Shown here: in pieces, positions 8,512-21,000 of the stretch
How the letters are laid out: every line of letters begins with the position of its first letter
Position numbering within the stretch: position 1 is the first letter of the stretch
From: Limanda limanda
Lineage: Eukaryota > Chordata > Actinopteri > Pleuronectiformes > Pleuronectidae
Direction of reading: 5' to 3'
Assembly: GCF_963576545.1 (NCBI RefSeq)
Contig: NW_026870554.1
Location: 62,001 to 126,000 of the forward strand
Length of the DNA stretch: 64,000 bases
Made by a program: the position numbers and the translations under genes
The notes under the pieces: model-generated
The model's input: only the letters and a program-made list of their open reading frames with translations
Database searches by the model: none
What the model was told of the DNA's origin: nothing

Positions 8512-10991
8512 CCAAATGTCACTAAACAGCTGGAAACGGGGAGTTCAGCCTTTTTTGGAAGCATTGATTAAGATTTCTGACTTTTTCATCACATGTCAGC
8601 CCAAGTGTCAGAAAAGCGCTGGAAACAGGGAGATCTGCCTTTTTTTGGAAGAAAAGGTTATATTCTTGAATTTTTCCTCACACATCATCCCAAATGTCAC
8701 TAAACAGCTGGAAACTGGGAGATAAGCCTTTTTTGGAAGCAATGGTTAACATTTTGACTTTTTCATCACATATCAGCTCCAGTGTCAGAAAAGCGCTGGA
8801 AACAGGGAGATCGGCCTTTTTTTGGAAGAAAAGGTTAAATTCTTGAATTTTTCATCACACATAATCCCAAATGTCACTAAACAGCTGGAAACGGGGAGAT
8901 AAGCCTTTTTTGGAAGCATTGATTAAGATTTCTGACTTTTTCATCACATGTCAGCCCAAGTGTCAGAAAAGCGCTGGAAACAGGGAGATAAGCCTTTTTT
9001 GGAAGAAATGGTTAAATTCTTGAATTTTTCATCACACATCATCCCAAATGTCACTAAACAGCTGTAAACGAGGAGATAAGCCTTTTTTGGAAGCATTGAT
9101 TAAGATTTCTATCTTTTTCATCACATGTCAGCCCAAGTGTCAGAAAAGCGCTGGAAACAGGGAGATAAGCCTTTTTTGGAAGAAATGGTTAAATTCTTGA
9201 ATTTTTCATCACACATCATCCCAAATGTCACTTAACAGCTGGAAACGGGGAGATAAGCCTTTTTTGGAAGCAATGGTTAACATTTTGATTTTTTCATCAC
9301 ATATCAGCTCCAGTGTCAGAAAAGCGCTGGAAACAGGGAGATCTGCCTTTTTTTGGAAGAAAAGGTTAAATTCTTGAATTTTTCATCACACATCATCCCA
9401 AATGTCACTAAACAGCTGGAAACGGGGAGTTCAGCCTTTTTTGGAAGCATTGATTAAGATTTCTGACTTTTTCATCACATGTCAGCCCAAGTGTCAGAAA
9501 AGCGCTGGAAACAGGGAGATCTGCCTTTTTTTGGAAGAAAAGGTTATATTCTTGAATTTTTCCTCACACATCATCCCAAATGTCACTAAACAGCTGGAAA
9601 CTGGGAGATAAGCCTTTTTTGGAAGCAATGGTTAACATTTTGACTTTTTCATCACATATCAGCTCCAGTGTCAGAAAAGCGCTGGAAACAGGGAGATCGG
9701 CCTTTTTTTGGAAGAAAAGGTTAAATTCTTGAATTTTTCATCACACATAATCCCAAATGTCACTAAACAGCTGGAAACGGGGAGATAAGCCTTTTTTGGA
9801 AGCATTGATTAAGATTTCTGACTTTTTCATCACATGTCAGCCCAAGTGTCAGAAAAGCGCTGGAAACAGGGAGATAAGCCTTTTTTGGAAGAAATGGTTA
9901 AATTCTTGAATTTTTCATCACACATCATCCCAAATGTCACTAAACAGCTGTAAACGAGGAGATAAGCCTTTTTTGGAAGCATTGATTAAGATTTCTATCT
10001 TTTTCATCACATGTCAGCCCAAGTGTCAGAAAAGCGCTGGAAACAGGGAGATAAGCCTTTTTTGGAAGAAATGGTTAAATTCTTGAATTTTTCATCACAC
10101 ATCATCCCAAATGTCACTTAACAGCTGGAAACGGGGAGATAAGCCTTTTTTGGAAGCAATGGTTAACATTTTGACTTTTTCATCACATATCAGCTCCAGT
10201 GTCAGAAAAGCGCTGGAAACAGGGAGATCTGCCTTTTTTTGGAAGAAAAGGTTAAATTCTTGAATTTTTCATCACACATCATCCCAAATGTCACTAAACA
10301 GCTGGAAACGGGGAGATAAGCCTTTTTTGGAAGCATTGATTAAGATTTCTGACTTTTTCATCACATGTCAGCCCAAGTGTCAGAAAAGCGCTGGAAACAG
10401 GGAGATAAGCCTTTTTTGGAAGAAAAGGTTAAATTCTTGAATTTTTCATCACACATCATCCCAAATGTCACTAAACAGCTGGAAACGGGGAGATAAGCCT
10501 TTTTTGGAAGCAATGGTTAACATTTTGACTTTTTCATCACATATCAGCTCCAGTGTCAGAAAAGCGCTGGAAACAGGGAGATCTGCCTTTTTTTGGAAGA
10601 AAAGGTTAAATTCTTGAATTTTTCATCACACATCATCCCAAATGTCACTAAACAGCTGGAAACGGGGAGATAAGCCTTTTTTGGATGCAATGGTTAACAT
10701 TTTGACTTTTTCATCACATATCAGCTCCAGTGTCAGAAAAGCGCTGGAAACAGGGAGATCTGCCTTTTTTTGGAAGAAAAGGTTAAATTCTTGAATTTTT
10801 CATCACACATCATCCCAAATGTCACTAAACAGCTGGAAACGGGGAGATAAGCCTTTTTTGGAAGCATTGATTAAGATTTCTGGTTTTTTCATCACATGTC
10901 AGCCTAAGTGTCAGAAAAGCGCTGGAAACAGGGAGATAAGCCTTTTTTGGAAGAAATTGTAAAATTCTTGAATTTTTCATCACACATCATC
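8512..10991 (+). repeat. Repeat of the 2128-4606 block
   Basis: Two 885-bp-type pentamers start at 8512 and 9398, followed by A1/B4, two A2/B2 monomers and an A1 monomer. The arrangement matches 2128-4606 at an offset of about 6385 bp. Differences at the right end include TTTTGGATGCAATGG near 10681 and TTTCTGGTTTTTTC plus CAGCCTAAG in the last A1 monomer, whose B-half reads GAAATTGTAAAATTC. That last monomer belongs to the heptamer family instead. Confidence 0.85.
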
Positions 10992-11700
10992 CCAAATGTC
11001 ACTAAACAGCTGGAAACGGGGAGATAAGCCTTTTTTGGAAGCATTGATTAAGATTTCTGACTTTTTCATCACATGTCAGCCCAAGTGTCAGAAAAGCGCT
11101 GGAAACAGGGAGATCTGCCTTTTTTTGGAAGAAAAGGTTATATTCTCGAATTTTTCATCACACATCATCCCAAATGTCACTAAACAGCTGGAAACAAGGA
11201 GATCAGCCTTTTTTGGAAGCATTGATTAAGATTTCTGACTTTTTCATCACATGTCAGCCCAAGTGTCAGAAAAGCGCTGGAAACAGGGAGATCTGCCTTT
11301 TTTGGAAGAAATGGTTAAATTCTTGAATTTTTCATCACACATCATCCCAAATGTCACTAAACAGCTGGAAACGGGGAGATAAGCCTTTTTTGGAAGCATT
11401 GATTAAGATTTCTGACTTTTTCATCACATGTCAGCCCAAGTGTCAGAAAAGCGCTGGAAACAGGGAGATAAGCCTTTTTTGGAAGAAATGGTTAAATTCT
11501 TGAATTTTTCATCACACATCATCCCAAATGTCACTAAACAGCTGGAAACGGGGAGATCAGCCTTTTTTAGAAGCATTGATTAAGATTTCTGACTTTTTCA
11601 TCACATGTCAGCCCAAGTGTCAGAAAAGCGCTGGAAACAGGGAGATAAGCCTTTTTTGGAAGAAATGGTTAAATTCTTGAATTTTTCATCACACATCATC
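10992..11700 (+). repeat. Heptamer-type tetramer
   Basis: Four monomers: A1 with TTCTCGAATTTTTC, then GATCAGCC with AAACAAGGAG, then A1/B1, then GATCAGCC with TTTTTTAGAAG. The same four-monomer order opens the units at 15066, 15775, 17026, 19329 and 20569. The AAACAAGGAG change is shared only with the duplicate at 39190. Confidence 0.85.
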
Positions 11701-11877
11701 CCAAATGTCACTAAACAGCTGGAAACGGGGAGATAAGCCTTTTTTGGAAGAAATGGTTAAATTCTTGAATTTTTCATCACACATCATCCCAAATGTCACT
11801 AAACAGCTGGAAACAGGGAGATCTGCCTTTTTTTGGAAGAAAAGGTTAAATTCTTGAATTTTTCATCACACATCATC
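11701..11877 (+). repeat. Monomer made of two hybrid A-head/B-tail halves
   Basis: Bases 11701-11788 begin as half A (CCAAATGTCACT, CTGGAAACGGGG) but switch to a half-B tail (GGAAGAAATGGTTAAATTC, CACACATCATC). Bases 11789-11877 again begin as half A (CACTAAACAGC) but switch to B at GGAAACAGGG, ending in a B2 tail. The total length is still 177 bp. The equivalent place in the 28.2-kb duplicate, 39899-40075, is an ordinary A2/B2 monomer. This indicates half-register pairing followed by conversion or exchange. Confidence 0.85.
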
Positions 11878-14800
11878 CCAAATGTCACTAAACAGCTGGA
11901 AACGGGGAGATAAGCCTTTTTTGGAAGCATTGATTAAGATTTCTGACTTTTTCATCACATGTCAGCCTAAGTGTCAGAAAAGCGCTGGAAACAGGGAGAT
12001 AAGCCTTTTTTGGAAGAAATGGTTAAATTCTTGAATTTTTCATCACACATCATCCCAAATGTCACTAAACAGCTGGAAACGGGGAGATAAGCCTTTTTTG
12101 GAAGCATTGATTAAGATTTCTGACTTTTTCATCACATGTCAGCCCAAGTGTCAGAAAAGCGCTGGAAACAGGGAGATCTGCCTTTTTTTGGAAGAAAAGG
12201 TTATATTCTTGAATTTTTCCTCACACATCATCCCAAATGTCACTAAACAGCTGGAAACTGGGAGATAAGCCTTTTTTGGAAGCAATGGTTAACATTTTGA
12301 CTTTTTCATCACATATCAGCTCCAGTGTCAGAAAAGCGCTGGAAACAGGGAGATCTGCCTTTTTTTGGAAGAAAAGGTTAAATTCTTGAATTTTTCATCA
12401 CACATAATCCCAAATGTCACTAAACAGCTGGAAACGGGGAGATAAGCCTTTTTTGGAAGCATTGATTAAGATTTCTGACTTTTTCATCACATGTCAGCCC
12501 AAGTGTCAGAAAAGCGCTGGAAACAGGGAGATAAGCCTTTTTTGGAAGAAATGGTTAAATTCTTGAATTTTTCATCACACATCATCCCAAATGTCACTAA
12601 ACAGCTGTAAACGAGGAGATAAGCCTTTTTTGGAAGCATTGATTAAGATTTCTGTCTTCTTCATCACATGTCAGCCCAAGTGTCAGAAAAGCGCTGGAAA
12701 CAGGGAGATAAGCCTTTTTTGGAAGAAATGGTTAAATTCTTGAATTTTTCATCACACATCATCCCAAATGTCACTTAACAGCTGGAAACGGGGAGATAAG
12801 CCTTTTTTGGAAGCAATGGTTAACATTTTGACTTTTTCATCACATATCAGCTCCAGTGTCAGAAAAGCGCTGGAAACAGGGAGATCTGCCTTTTTTTGGA
12901 AGAAAAGGTTAAATTCTTGAGTTTTTCATCACACATCATCCCAAATGTCACTAAACAGCTGGAAACGGGGAGATAAGCCTTTTTTGGAAGCATTGATTAA
13001 GATTTCTGACTTTTTCATCACATGTCAGCCCAAGTGTCAGAAAAGCGCTGGAAACAGGGAGATAAGCCTTTTTTGGAAGAAAAGGTTAAATTCTTGAATT
13101 TTTCATCACACATCATCCCAAATGTCACTAAACAGCTGGAAACGGGGAGATAAGCCTTTTTTGGAAGCAATGGTTAACATTTTGACTTTTTCATCACATA
13201 TCAGCTCCAGTGTCAGAAAAGCGCTGGAAACAGGGAGATCTGCCTTTTTTTGGAAGAAAAGGTTAAATTCTTGAATTTTTCATCACACATCATCCCAAAT
13301 GTCACTAAACAGCTGGAAACGGGGAGATAAGCCTTTTTTGGAAGCATTGATTAAGATTTCTGACTTTTTCATCACATGTCAGCCTAAGTGTCAGAAAAGC
13401 GCTGGAAACAGGGAGATAAGCCTTTTTTGGAAGAAATTGTTAAATTCTTGAATTTTTCATCACACATCATCCCAAATGTCACTAAACAGCTGGAAACGGG
13501 GAGATAAGCCTTTTTTGGAAGCATTGATTAAGATTTCTGACTTTTTCATCACATGTCAGCCTAAGTGTCAGAAAAGCGCTGGAAACAGGGAGATAAGCCT
13601 TTTTTGGAAGAAATGGTTAAATTCTTGAATTTTTCATCACACATCATCCCAAATGTCACTAAACAGCTGGAAACGGGGAGATAAGCCTTTTTTGGAAGCA
13701 TTGATTAAGATTTCTGACTTTTTCATCACATGTCAGCCCAAGTGTCAGAAAAGCGCTGGAAACAGGGAGATCTGCCTTTTTTTGGAAGAAAAGGTTATAT
13801 TCTTGAATTTTTCCTCACACATCATCCCAAATGTCACTAAACAGCTGGAAACTGGGAGATAAGCCTTTTTTGGAAGCAATGGTTAACATTTTGACTTTTT
13901 CATCACATATCAGCTCCAGTGTCAGAAAAGCGCTGGAAACAGGGAGATCTGCCTTTTTTTGGAAGAAAAGGTTAAATTCTTGAATTTTTCATCACACATA
14001 ATCCCAAATGTCACTAAACAGCTGGAAACGGGGAGATAAGCCTTTTTTGGAAGCATTGATTAAGATTTCTGACTTTTTCATCACATGTCAGCCCAAGTGT
14101 CAGAAAAGCGCTGGAAACAGGGAGATAAGCCTTTTTTGGAAGAAATGGTTAAATTCTTGAATTTTTCATCACACATCATCCCAAATGTCACTAAACAGCT
14201 GTAAACGAGGAGATAAGCCTTTTTTGGAAGCATTGATTAAGATTTCTGTCTTCTTCATCACATGTCAGCCCAAGTGTCAGAAAAGCGCTGGAAACAGGGA
14301 GATAAGCCTTTTTTGGAAGAAATGGTTAAATTCTTGAATTTTTCATCACACATCATCCCAAATGTCACTTAACAGCTGGAAACGGGGAGATAAGCCTTTT
14401 TTGGAAGCAATGGTTAACATTTTGACTTTTTCATCACATATCAGCTCCAGTGTCAGAAAAGCGCTGGAAACAGGGAGATCTGCCTTTTTTTGGAAGAAAA
14501 GGTTAAATTCTTGAGTTTTTCATCACACATCATCCCAAATGTCACTAAACAGCTGGAAACGGGGAGATAAGCCTTTTTTGGAAGCATTGATTAAGATTTC
14601 TGACTTTTTCATCACATGTCAGCCCAAGTGTCAGAAAAGCGCTGGAAACAGGGAGATAAGCCTTTTTTGGAAGAAAAGGTTAAATTCTTGAATTTTTCAT
14701 CACACATCATCCCAAATGTCACTAAACAGCTGGAAACGGGGAGATAAGCCTTTTTTGGAAGCAATGGTTAACATTTTGACTTTTTCATCACATATCAGCT

Positions 14801-15065
14801 CCAGTGTCAGAAAAGCGCTGGAAACAGGGAGATCTGCCTTTTTTTGGAAGAAAAGGTTAAATTCTTGAATTTTTCATCACACATCATCCCAAATGTCACT
14901 AAACAGCTGGAAACGGGGAGATAAGCCTTTTTTGGAAGCATTGATTAAGATTTCTGACTTTTTCATCACATGTCAGCCTAAGTGTCAGAAAAGCGCTGGA
15001 AACAGGGAGATAAGCCTTTTTTGGAAGAAATTGTTAAATTCTTGAATTTTTCATCACACATCATC
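11878..15065 (+). repeat. 1594-bp nonameric tandem duplication
   Basis: A nine-monomer segment (11878-13471) begins with an A1 CAGCCTAAG/B1 monomer, then the modified pentamer (TTTCTGTCTTC; CTTGAGTTTTTC), A1/B4, A2/B2 and an A1 with GAAATTGTTAAATTC. It is followed at 13472 by a second copy with the same order. The offset is 1594 bp, nine monomers. The 28.2-kb duplicate contains this segment only once at the corresponding place. Confidence 0.87.
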
Positions 15066-18000
15066 CCAAATGTCACTAAACAGCTGGAAACGGGGAGATA
15101 AGCCTTTTTTGGAAGCATTGATTAAGATTTCTGACTTTTTCATCACATGTCAGCCCAAGTGTCAGAAAAGCGCTGGAAACAGGGAGATCTGCCTTTTTTT
15201 GGAAGAAAAGGTTATATTCTCGAATTTTTCATCACACATCATCCCAAATGTCACTAAACAGCTGGAAACGGGGAGATCAGCCTTTTTTGGAAGCATTGAT
15301 TAAGATTTCTGACTTTTTCATCACATGTCAGCCCAAGTGTCAGAAAAGCGCTGGAAACAGGGAGATCTGCCTTTTTTGGAAGAAATGGTTAAATTCTTGA
15401 ATTTTTCATCACACATCATCCCAAATGTCACTAAACAGCTGGAAACGGGGAGATAAGCCTTTTTTGGAAGCATTGATTAAGATTTCTGACTTTTTCATCA
15501 CATGTCAGCCCAAGTGTCAGAAAAGCGCTGGAAACAGGGAGATAAGCCTTTTTTGGAAGAAATGGTTAAATTCTTGAATTTTTCATCACACATCATCCCA
15601 AATGTCACTAAACAGCTGGAAACGGGGAGATCAGCCTTTTTTAGAAGCATTGATTAAGATTTCTGACTTTTTCATCACATGTCAGCCTAAGTGTCAGAAA
15701 AGCGCTGGAAACAGGGAGATAAGCCTTTTTTGGAAGAAATTGTTAAATTCTTGAATTTTTCATCACACATCATCCCAAATGTCACTAAACAGCTGGAAAC
15801 GGGGAGATAAGCCTTTTTTGGAAGCATTGATTAAGATTTCTGACTTTTTCATCACATGTCAGCCCAAGTGTCAGAAAAGCGCTGGAAACAGGGAGATCTG
15901 CCTTTTTTTGGAAGAAAAGGTTATATTCTCGAATTTTTCATCACACATCATCCCAAATGTCACTAAACAGCTGGAAACGGGGAGATCAGCCTTTTTTGGA
16001 AGCATTGATTAAGATTTCTGACTTTTTCATCACATGTCAGCCCAAGTGTCAGAAAAGCGCTGGAAACAGGGAGATCTGCCTTTTTTGGAAGAAATGGTTA
16101 AATTCTTGAATTTTTCATCACACATCATCCCAAATGTCACTAAACAGCTGGAAACGGGGAGATAAGCCTTTTTTGGAAGCATTGATTAAGATTTCTGACT
16201 TTTTCATCACATGTCAGCCCAAGTGTCAGAAAAGCGCTGGAAACAGGGAGATAAGCCTTTTTTGGAAGAAATGGTTAAATTCTTGAATTTTTCATCACAC
16301 ATCATCCCAAATGTCACTAAACAGCTGGAAACGGGGAGATCAGCCTTTTTTAGAAGCATTGATTAAGATTTCTGACTTTTTCATCACATGTCAGCCCAAG
16401 TGTCAGAAAAGCGCTGGAAACAGGGAGATAAGCCTTTTTTGGAAGAAAAGGTTAAATTCTTGAATTTTTCATCACACATCATCCCAAATGTCACTAAACA
16501 GCTGGAAACGGGGAGATAAGCCTTTTTTGGAAGCAATGGTTAACATTTTGACTTTTTCATCACATATCAGCTCCAGTGTCAGAAAAGCGCTGGAAACAGG
16601 GAGATCTGCCTTTTTTTGGAAGAAAAGGTTAAATTCTTGAATTTTTCATCACACATCATCCCAAATGTCACTAAACAGCTGGAAACGGGGAGATAAGCCT
16701 TTTTTGGAAGCAATGGTTAACATTTTGACTTTTTCATCACATATCAGCTCCAGTGTCAGCCCAAGTGTCAGAAAAGCGCTGGAAACAGGGAGATAAGCCT
16801 TTTTTGGAAGAAATGGTTAAATTCTTGAATTTTTCATCACACATCATCCCAAATGTCACTAAACAGCTGGAAACGGGGAGATCAGCCTTTTTTAGAAGCA
16901 TTGATTAAGATTTCTGACTTTTTCATCACATGTCAGCCTAAGTGTCAGAAAAGCGCTGGAAACAGGGAGATAAGCCTTTTTTGGAAGAAATTGTTAAATT
17001 CTTGAATTTTTCATCACACATCATCCCAAATGTCACTAAACAGCTGGAAACGGGGAGATAAGCCTTTTTTGGAAGCATTGATTAAGATTTCTGACTTTTT
17101 CATCACATGTCAGCCCAAGTGTCAGAAAAGCGCTGGAAACAGGGAGATCTGCCTTTTTTTGGAAGAAAAGGTTATATTCTCGAATTTTTCATCACACATC
17201 ATCCCAAATGTCACTAAACAGCTGGAAACGGGGAGATCAGCCTTTTTTGGAAGCATTGATTAAGATTTCTGACTTTTTCATCACATGTCAGCCCAAGTGT
17301 CAGAAAAGCGCTGGAAACAGGGAGATCTGCCTTTTTTGGAAGAAATGGTTAAATTCTTGAATTTTTCATCACACATCATCCCAAATGTCACTAAACAGCT
17401 GGAAACGGGGAGATAAGCCTTTTTTGGAAGCATTGATTAAGATTTCTGACTTTTTCATCACATGTCAGCCCAAGTGTCAGAAAAGCGCTGGAAACAGGGA
17501 GATAAGCCTTTTTTGGAAGAAATGGTTAAATTCTTGAATTTTTCATCACACATCATCCCAAATGTCACTAAACAGCTGGAAACGGGGAGATCAGCCTTTT
17601 TTAGAAGCATTGATTAAGATTTCTGACTTTTTCATCACATGTCAGCCCAAGTGTCAGAAAAGCGCTGGAAACAGGGAGATAAGCCTTTTTTGGAAGAAAA
17701 GGTTAAATTCTTGAATTTTTCATCACACATCATCCCAAATGTCACTAAACAGCTGGAAACGGGGAGATAAGCCTTTTTTGGAAGCAATGGTTAACATTTT
17801 GACTTTTTCATCACATATCAGCTCCAGTGTCAGAAAAGCGCTGGAAACAGGGAGATCTGCCTTTTTTTGGAAGAAAAGGTTAAATTCTTGAATTTTTCAT
17901 CACACATCATCCCAAATGTCACTAAACAGCTGGAAACGGGGAGATAAGCCTTTTTTGGAAGCAATGGTTAACATTTTGACTTTTTCATCACATATCAGCT

Positions 18001-21000
18001 CCAGTGTCAGAAAAGCGCTGGAAACAGGGAGATCTGCCTTTTTTTGGAAGAAAAGGTTAAATTCTTGAATTTTTCATCACACATCATCCCAAATGTCACT
18101 AAACAGCTGGAAACGGGGAGATAAGCCTTTTTTGGAAGCATTGATTAAGATTTCTGACTTTTTCATCACATGTCAGCCTAAGTGTCAGAAAAGCGCTGGA
18201 AACAGGGAGATAAGCCTTTTTTGGAAGAAATGGTTAAATTCTTGAATTTTTCATCACACATCATCCCAAATGTCACTAAACAGCTGGAAACGGGGAGATA
18301 AGCCTTTTTTGGAAGCATTGATTAAGATTTCTGACTTTTTCATCACATGTCAGCCCAAGTGTCAGAAAAGCGCTGGAAACAGGGAGATCTGCCTTTTTTT
18401 GGAAGAAAAGGTTATATTCTCGAATTTTTCATCACACATCATCCCAAATGTCACTAAACAGCTGGAAACGGGGAGATCAGCCTTTTTTGGAAGCATTGAT
18501 TAAGATTTCTGACTTTTTCATCACATGTCAGCCCAAGTGTCAGAAAAGCGCTGGAAACAGGGAGATAAGCCTTTTTTGGAAGAAAAGGTTAAATTCTTGA
18601 ATTTTTCATCACACATCATCCCAAATGTCACTAAACAGCTGGAAACGGGGAGATAAGCCTTTTTTGGAAGCAATGGTTAACATTTTGACTTTTTCATCAC
18701 ATATCAGCTCCAGTGTCAGAAAAGCGCTGGAAACAGGGAGATCTGCCTTTTTTTGGAAGAAAAGGTTAAATTCTTGAATTTTTCATCACACATCATCCCA
18801 AATGTCACTAAACAGCTGGAAACGGGGAGATAAGCCTTTTTTGGAAGCAATGGTTAACATTTTGACTTTTTCATCACATATCAGCTCCAGTGTCAGAAAA
18901 GCGCTGGAAACAGGGAGATCTGCCTTTTTTTGGAAGAAAAGGTTAAATTCTTGAATTTTTCATCACACATCATCCCAAATGTCACTAAACAGCTGGAAAC
19001 GGGGAGATCAGCCTTTTTTGGAAGCATTGATTAAGATTTCTGACTTTTTCATCACATGTCAGCCCAAGTGTCAGAAAAGCGCTGGAAACAGGGAGATAAG
19101 CCTTTTTTGGAAGAAATGGTTAAATTCTTGAATTTTTCATCACACATCATCCCAAATGTCACTAAACAGCTGGAAACGGGGAGATCAGCCTTTTTTAGAA
19201 GCATTGATTAAGATTTCTGACTTTTTCATCACATGTCAGCCTAAGTGTCAGAAAAGCGCTGGAAACAGGGAGATAAGCCTTTTTTGGAAGAAATTGTTAA
19301 ATTCTTGAATTTTTCATCACACATCATCCCAAATGTCACTAAACAGCTGGAAACGGGGAGATAAGCCTTTTTTGGAAGCATTGATTAAGATTTCTGACTT
19401 TTTCATCACATGTCAGCCCAAGTGTCAGAAAAGCGCTGGAAACAGGGAGATCTGCCTTTTTTTGGAAGAAAAGGTTATATTCTCGAATTTTTCATCACAC
19501 ATCATCCCAAATGTCACTAAACAGCTGGAAACGGGGAGATCAGCCTTTTTTGGAAGCATTGATTAAGATTTCTGACTTTTTCATCACATGTCAGCCCAAG
19601 TGTCAGAAAAGCGCTGGAAACAGGGAGATCTGCCTTTTTTGGAAGAAATGGTTAAATTCTTGAATTTTTCATCACACATCATCCCAAATGTCACTAAACA
19701 GCTGGAAACGGGGAGATAAGCCTTTTTTGGAAGCATTGATTAAGATTTCTGACTTTTTCATCACATGTCAGCCCAAGTGTCAGAAAAGCGCTGGAAACAG
19801 GGAGATAAGCCTTTTTTGGAAGAAATGGTTAAATTCTTGAATTTTTCATCACACATCATCCCAAATGTCACTAAACAGCTGGAAACGGGGAGATCAGCCT
19901 TTTTTAGAAGCATTGATTAAGATTTCTGACTTTTTCATCACATGTCAGCCCAAGTGTCAGAAAAGCGCTGGAAACAGGGAGATAAGCCTTTTTTGGAAGA
20001 AAAGGTTAAATTCTTGAATTTTTCATCACACATCATCCCAAATGTCACTAAACAGCTGGAAACGGGGAGATAAGCCTTTTTTGGAAGCAATGGTTAACAT
20101 TTTGACTTTTTCATCACATATCAGCTCCAGTGTCAGAAAAGCGCTGGAAACAGGGAGATCTGCCTTTTTTTGGAAGAAAAGGTTAAATTCTTGAATTTTT
20201 CATCACACATCATCCCAAATGTCACTAAACAGCTGGAAACGGGGAGATAAGCCTTTTTTGGAAGCAATGGTTAACATTTTGACTTTTTCATCACATATCA
20301 GCTCCAGTGTCAGAAAAGCGCTGGAAACAGGGAGATCTGCCTTTTTTTGGAAGAAAAGGTTAAATTCTTGAATTTTTCATCACACATCATCCCAAATGTC
20401 ACTAAACAGCTGGAAACGGGGAGATAAGCCTTTTTTGGAAGCATTGATTAAGATTTCTGACTTTTTCATCACATGTCAGCCTAAGTGTCAGAAAAGCGCT
20501 GGAAACAGGGAGATAAGCCTTTTTTGGAAGAAATGGTTAAATTCTTGAATTTTTCATCACACATCATCCCAAATGTCACTAAACAGCTGGAAACGGGGAG
20601 ATAAGCCTTTTTTGGAAGCATTGATTAAGATTTCTGACTTTATCATCACATGTCAGCCCAAGTGTCAGAAAAGCGCTGGAAACAGGGAGATCTGCCTTTT
20701 TTTGGAAGAAAAGGTTATATTCTCGAATTTTTCATCACACATCATCCCAAATGTCACTAAACAGCTGGAAACGGGGAGATCAGCCTTTTTTGGAAGCATT
20801 GATTAAGATTTCTGACTTTTTCATCACATGTCAGCCCAAGTGTCAGAAAAGCGCTGGAAACAGGGAGATCTGCCTTTTTTGGAAGAAATGGTTAAATTCT
20901 TGAATTTTTCATCACACATCATCCCAAATGTCACTAAACAGCTGGAAACGGGGAGATAAGCCTTTTTTGGAAGCATTGATTAAGATTTCTGACTTTTTCA

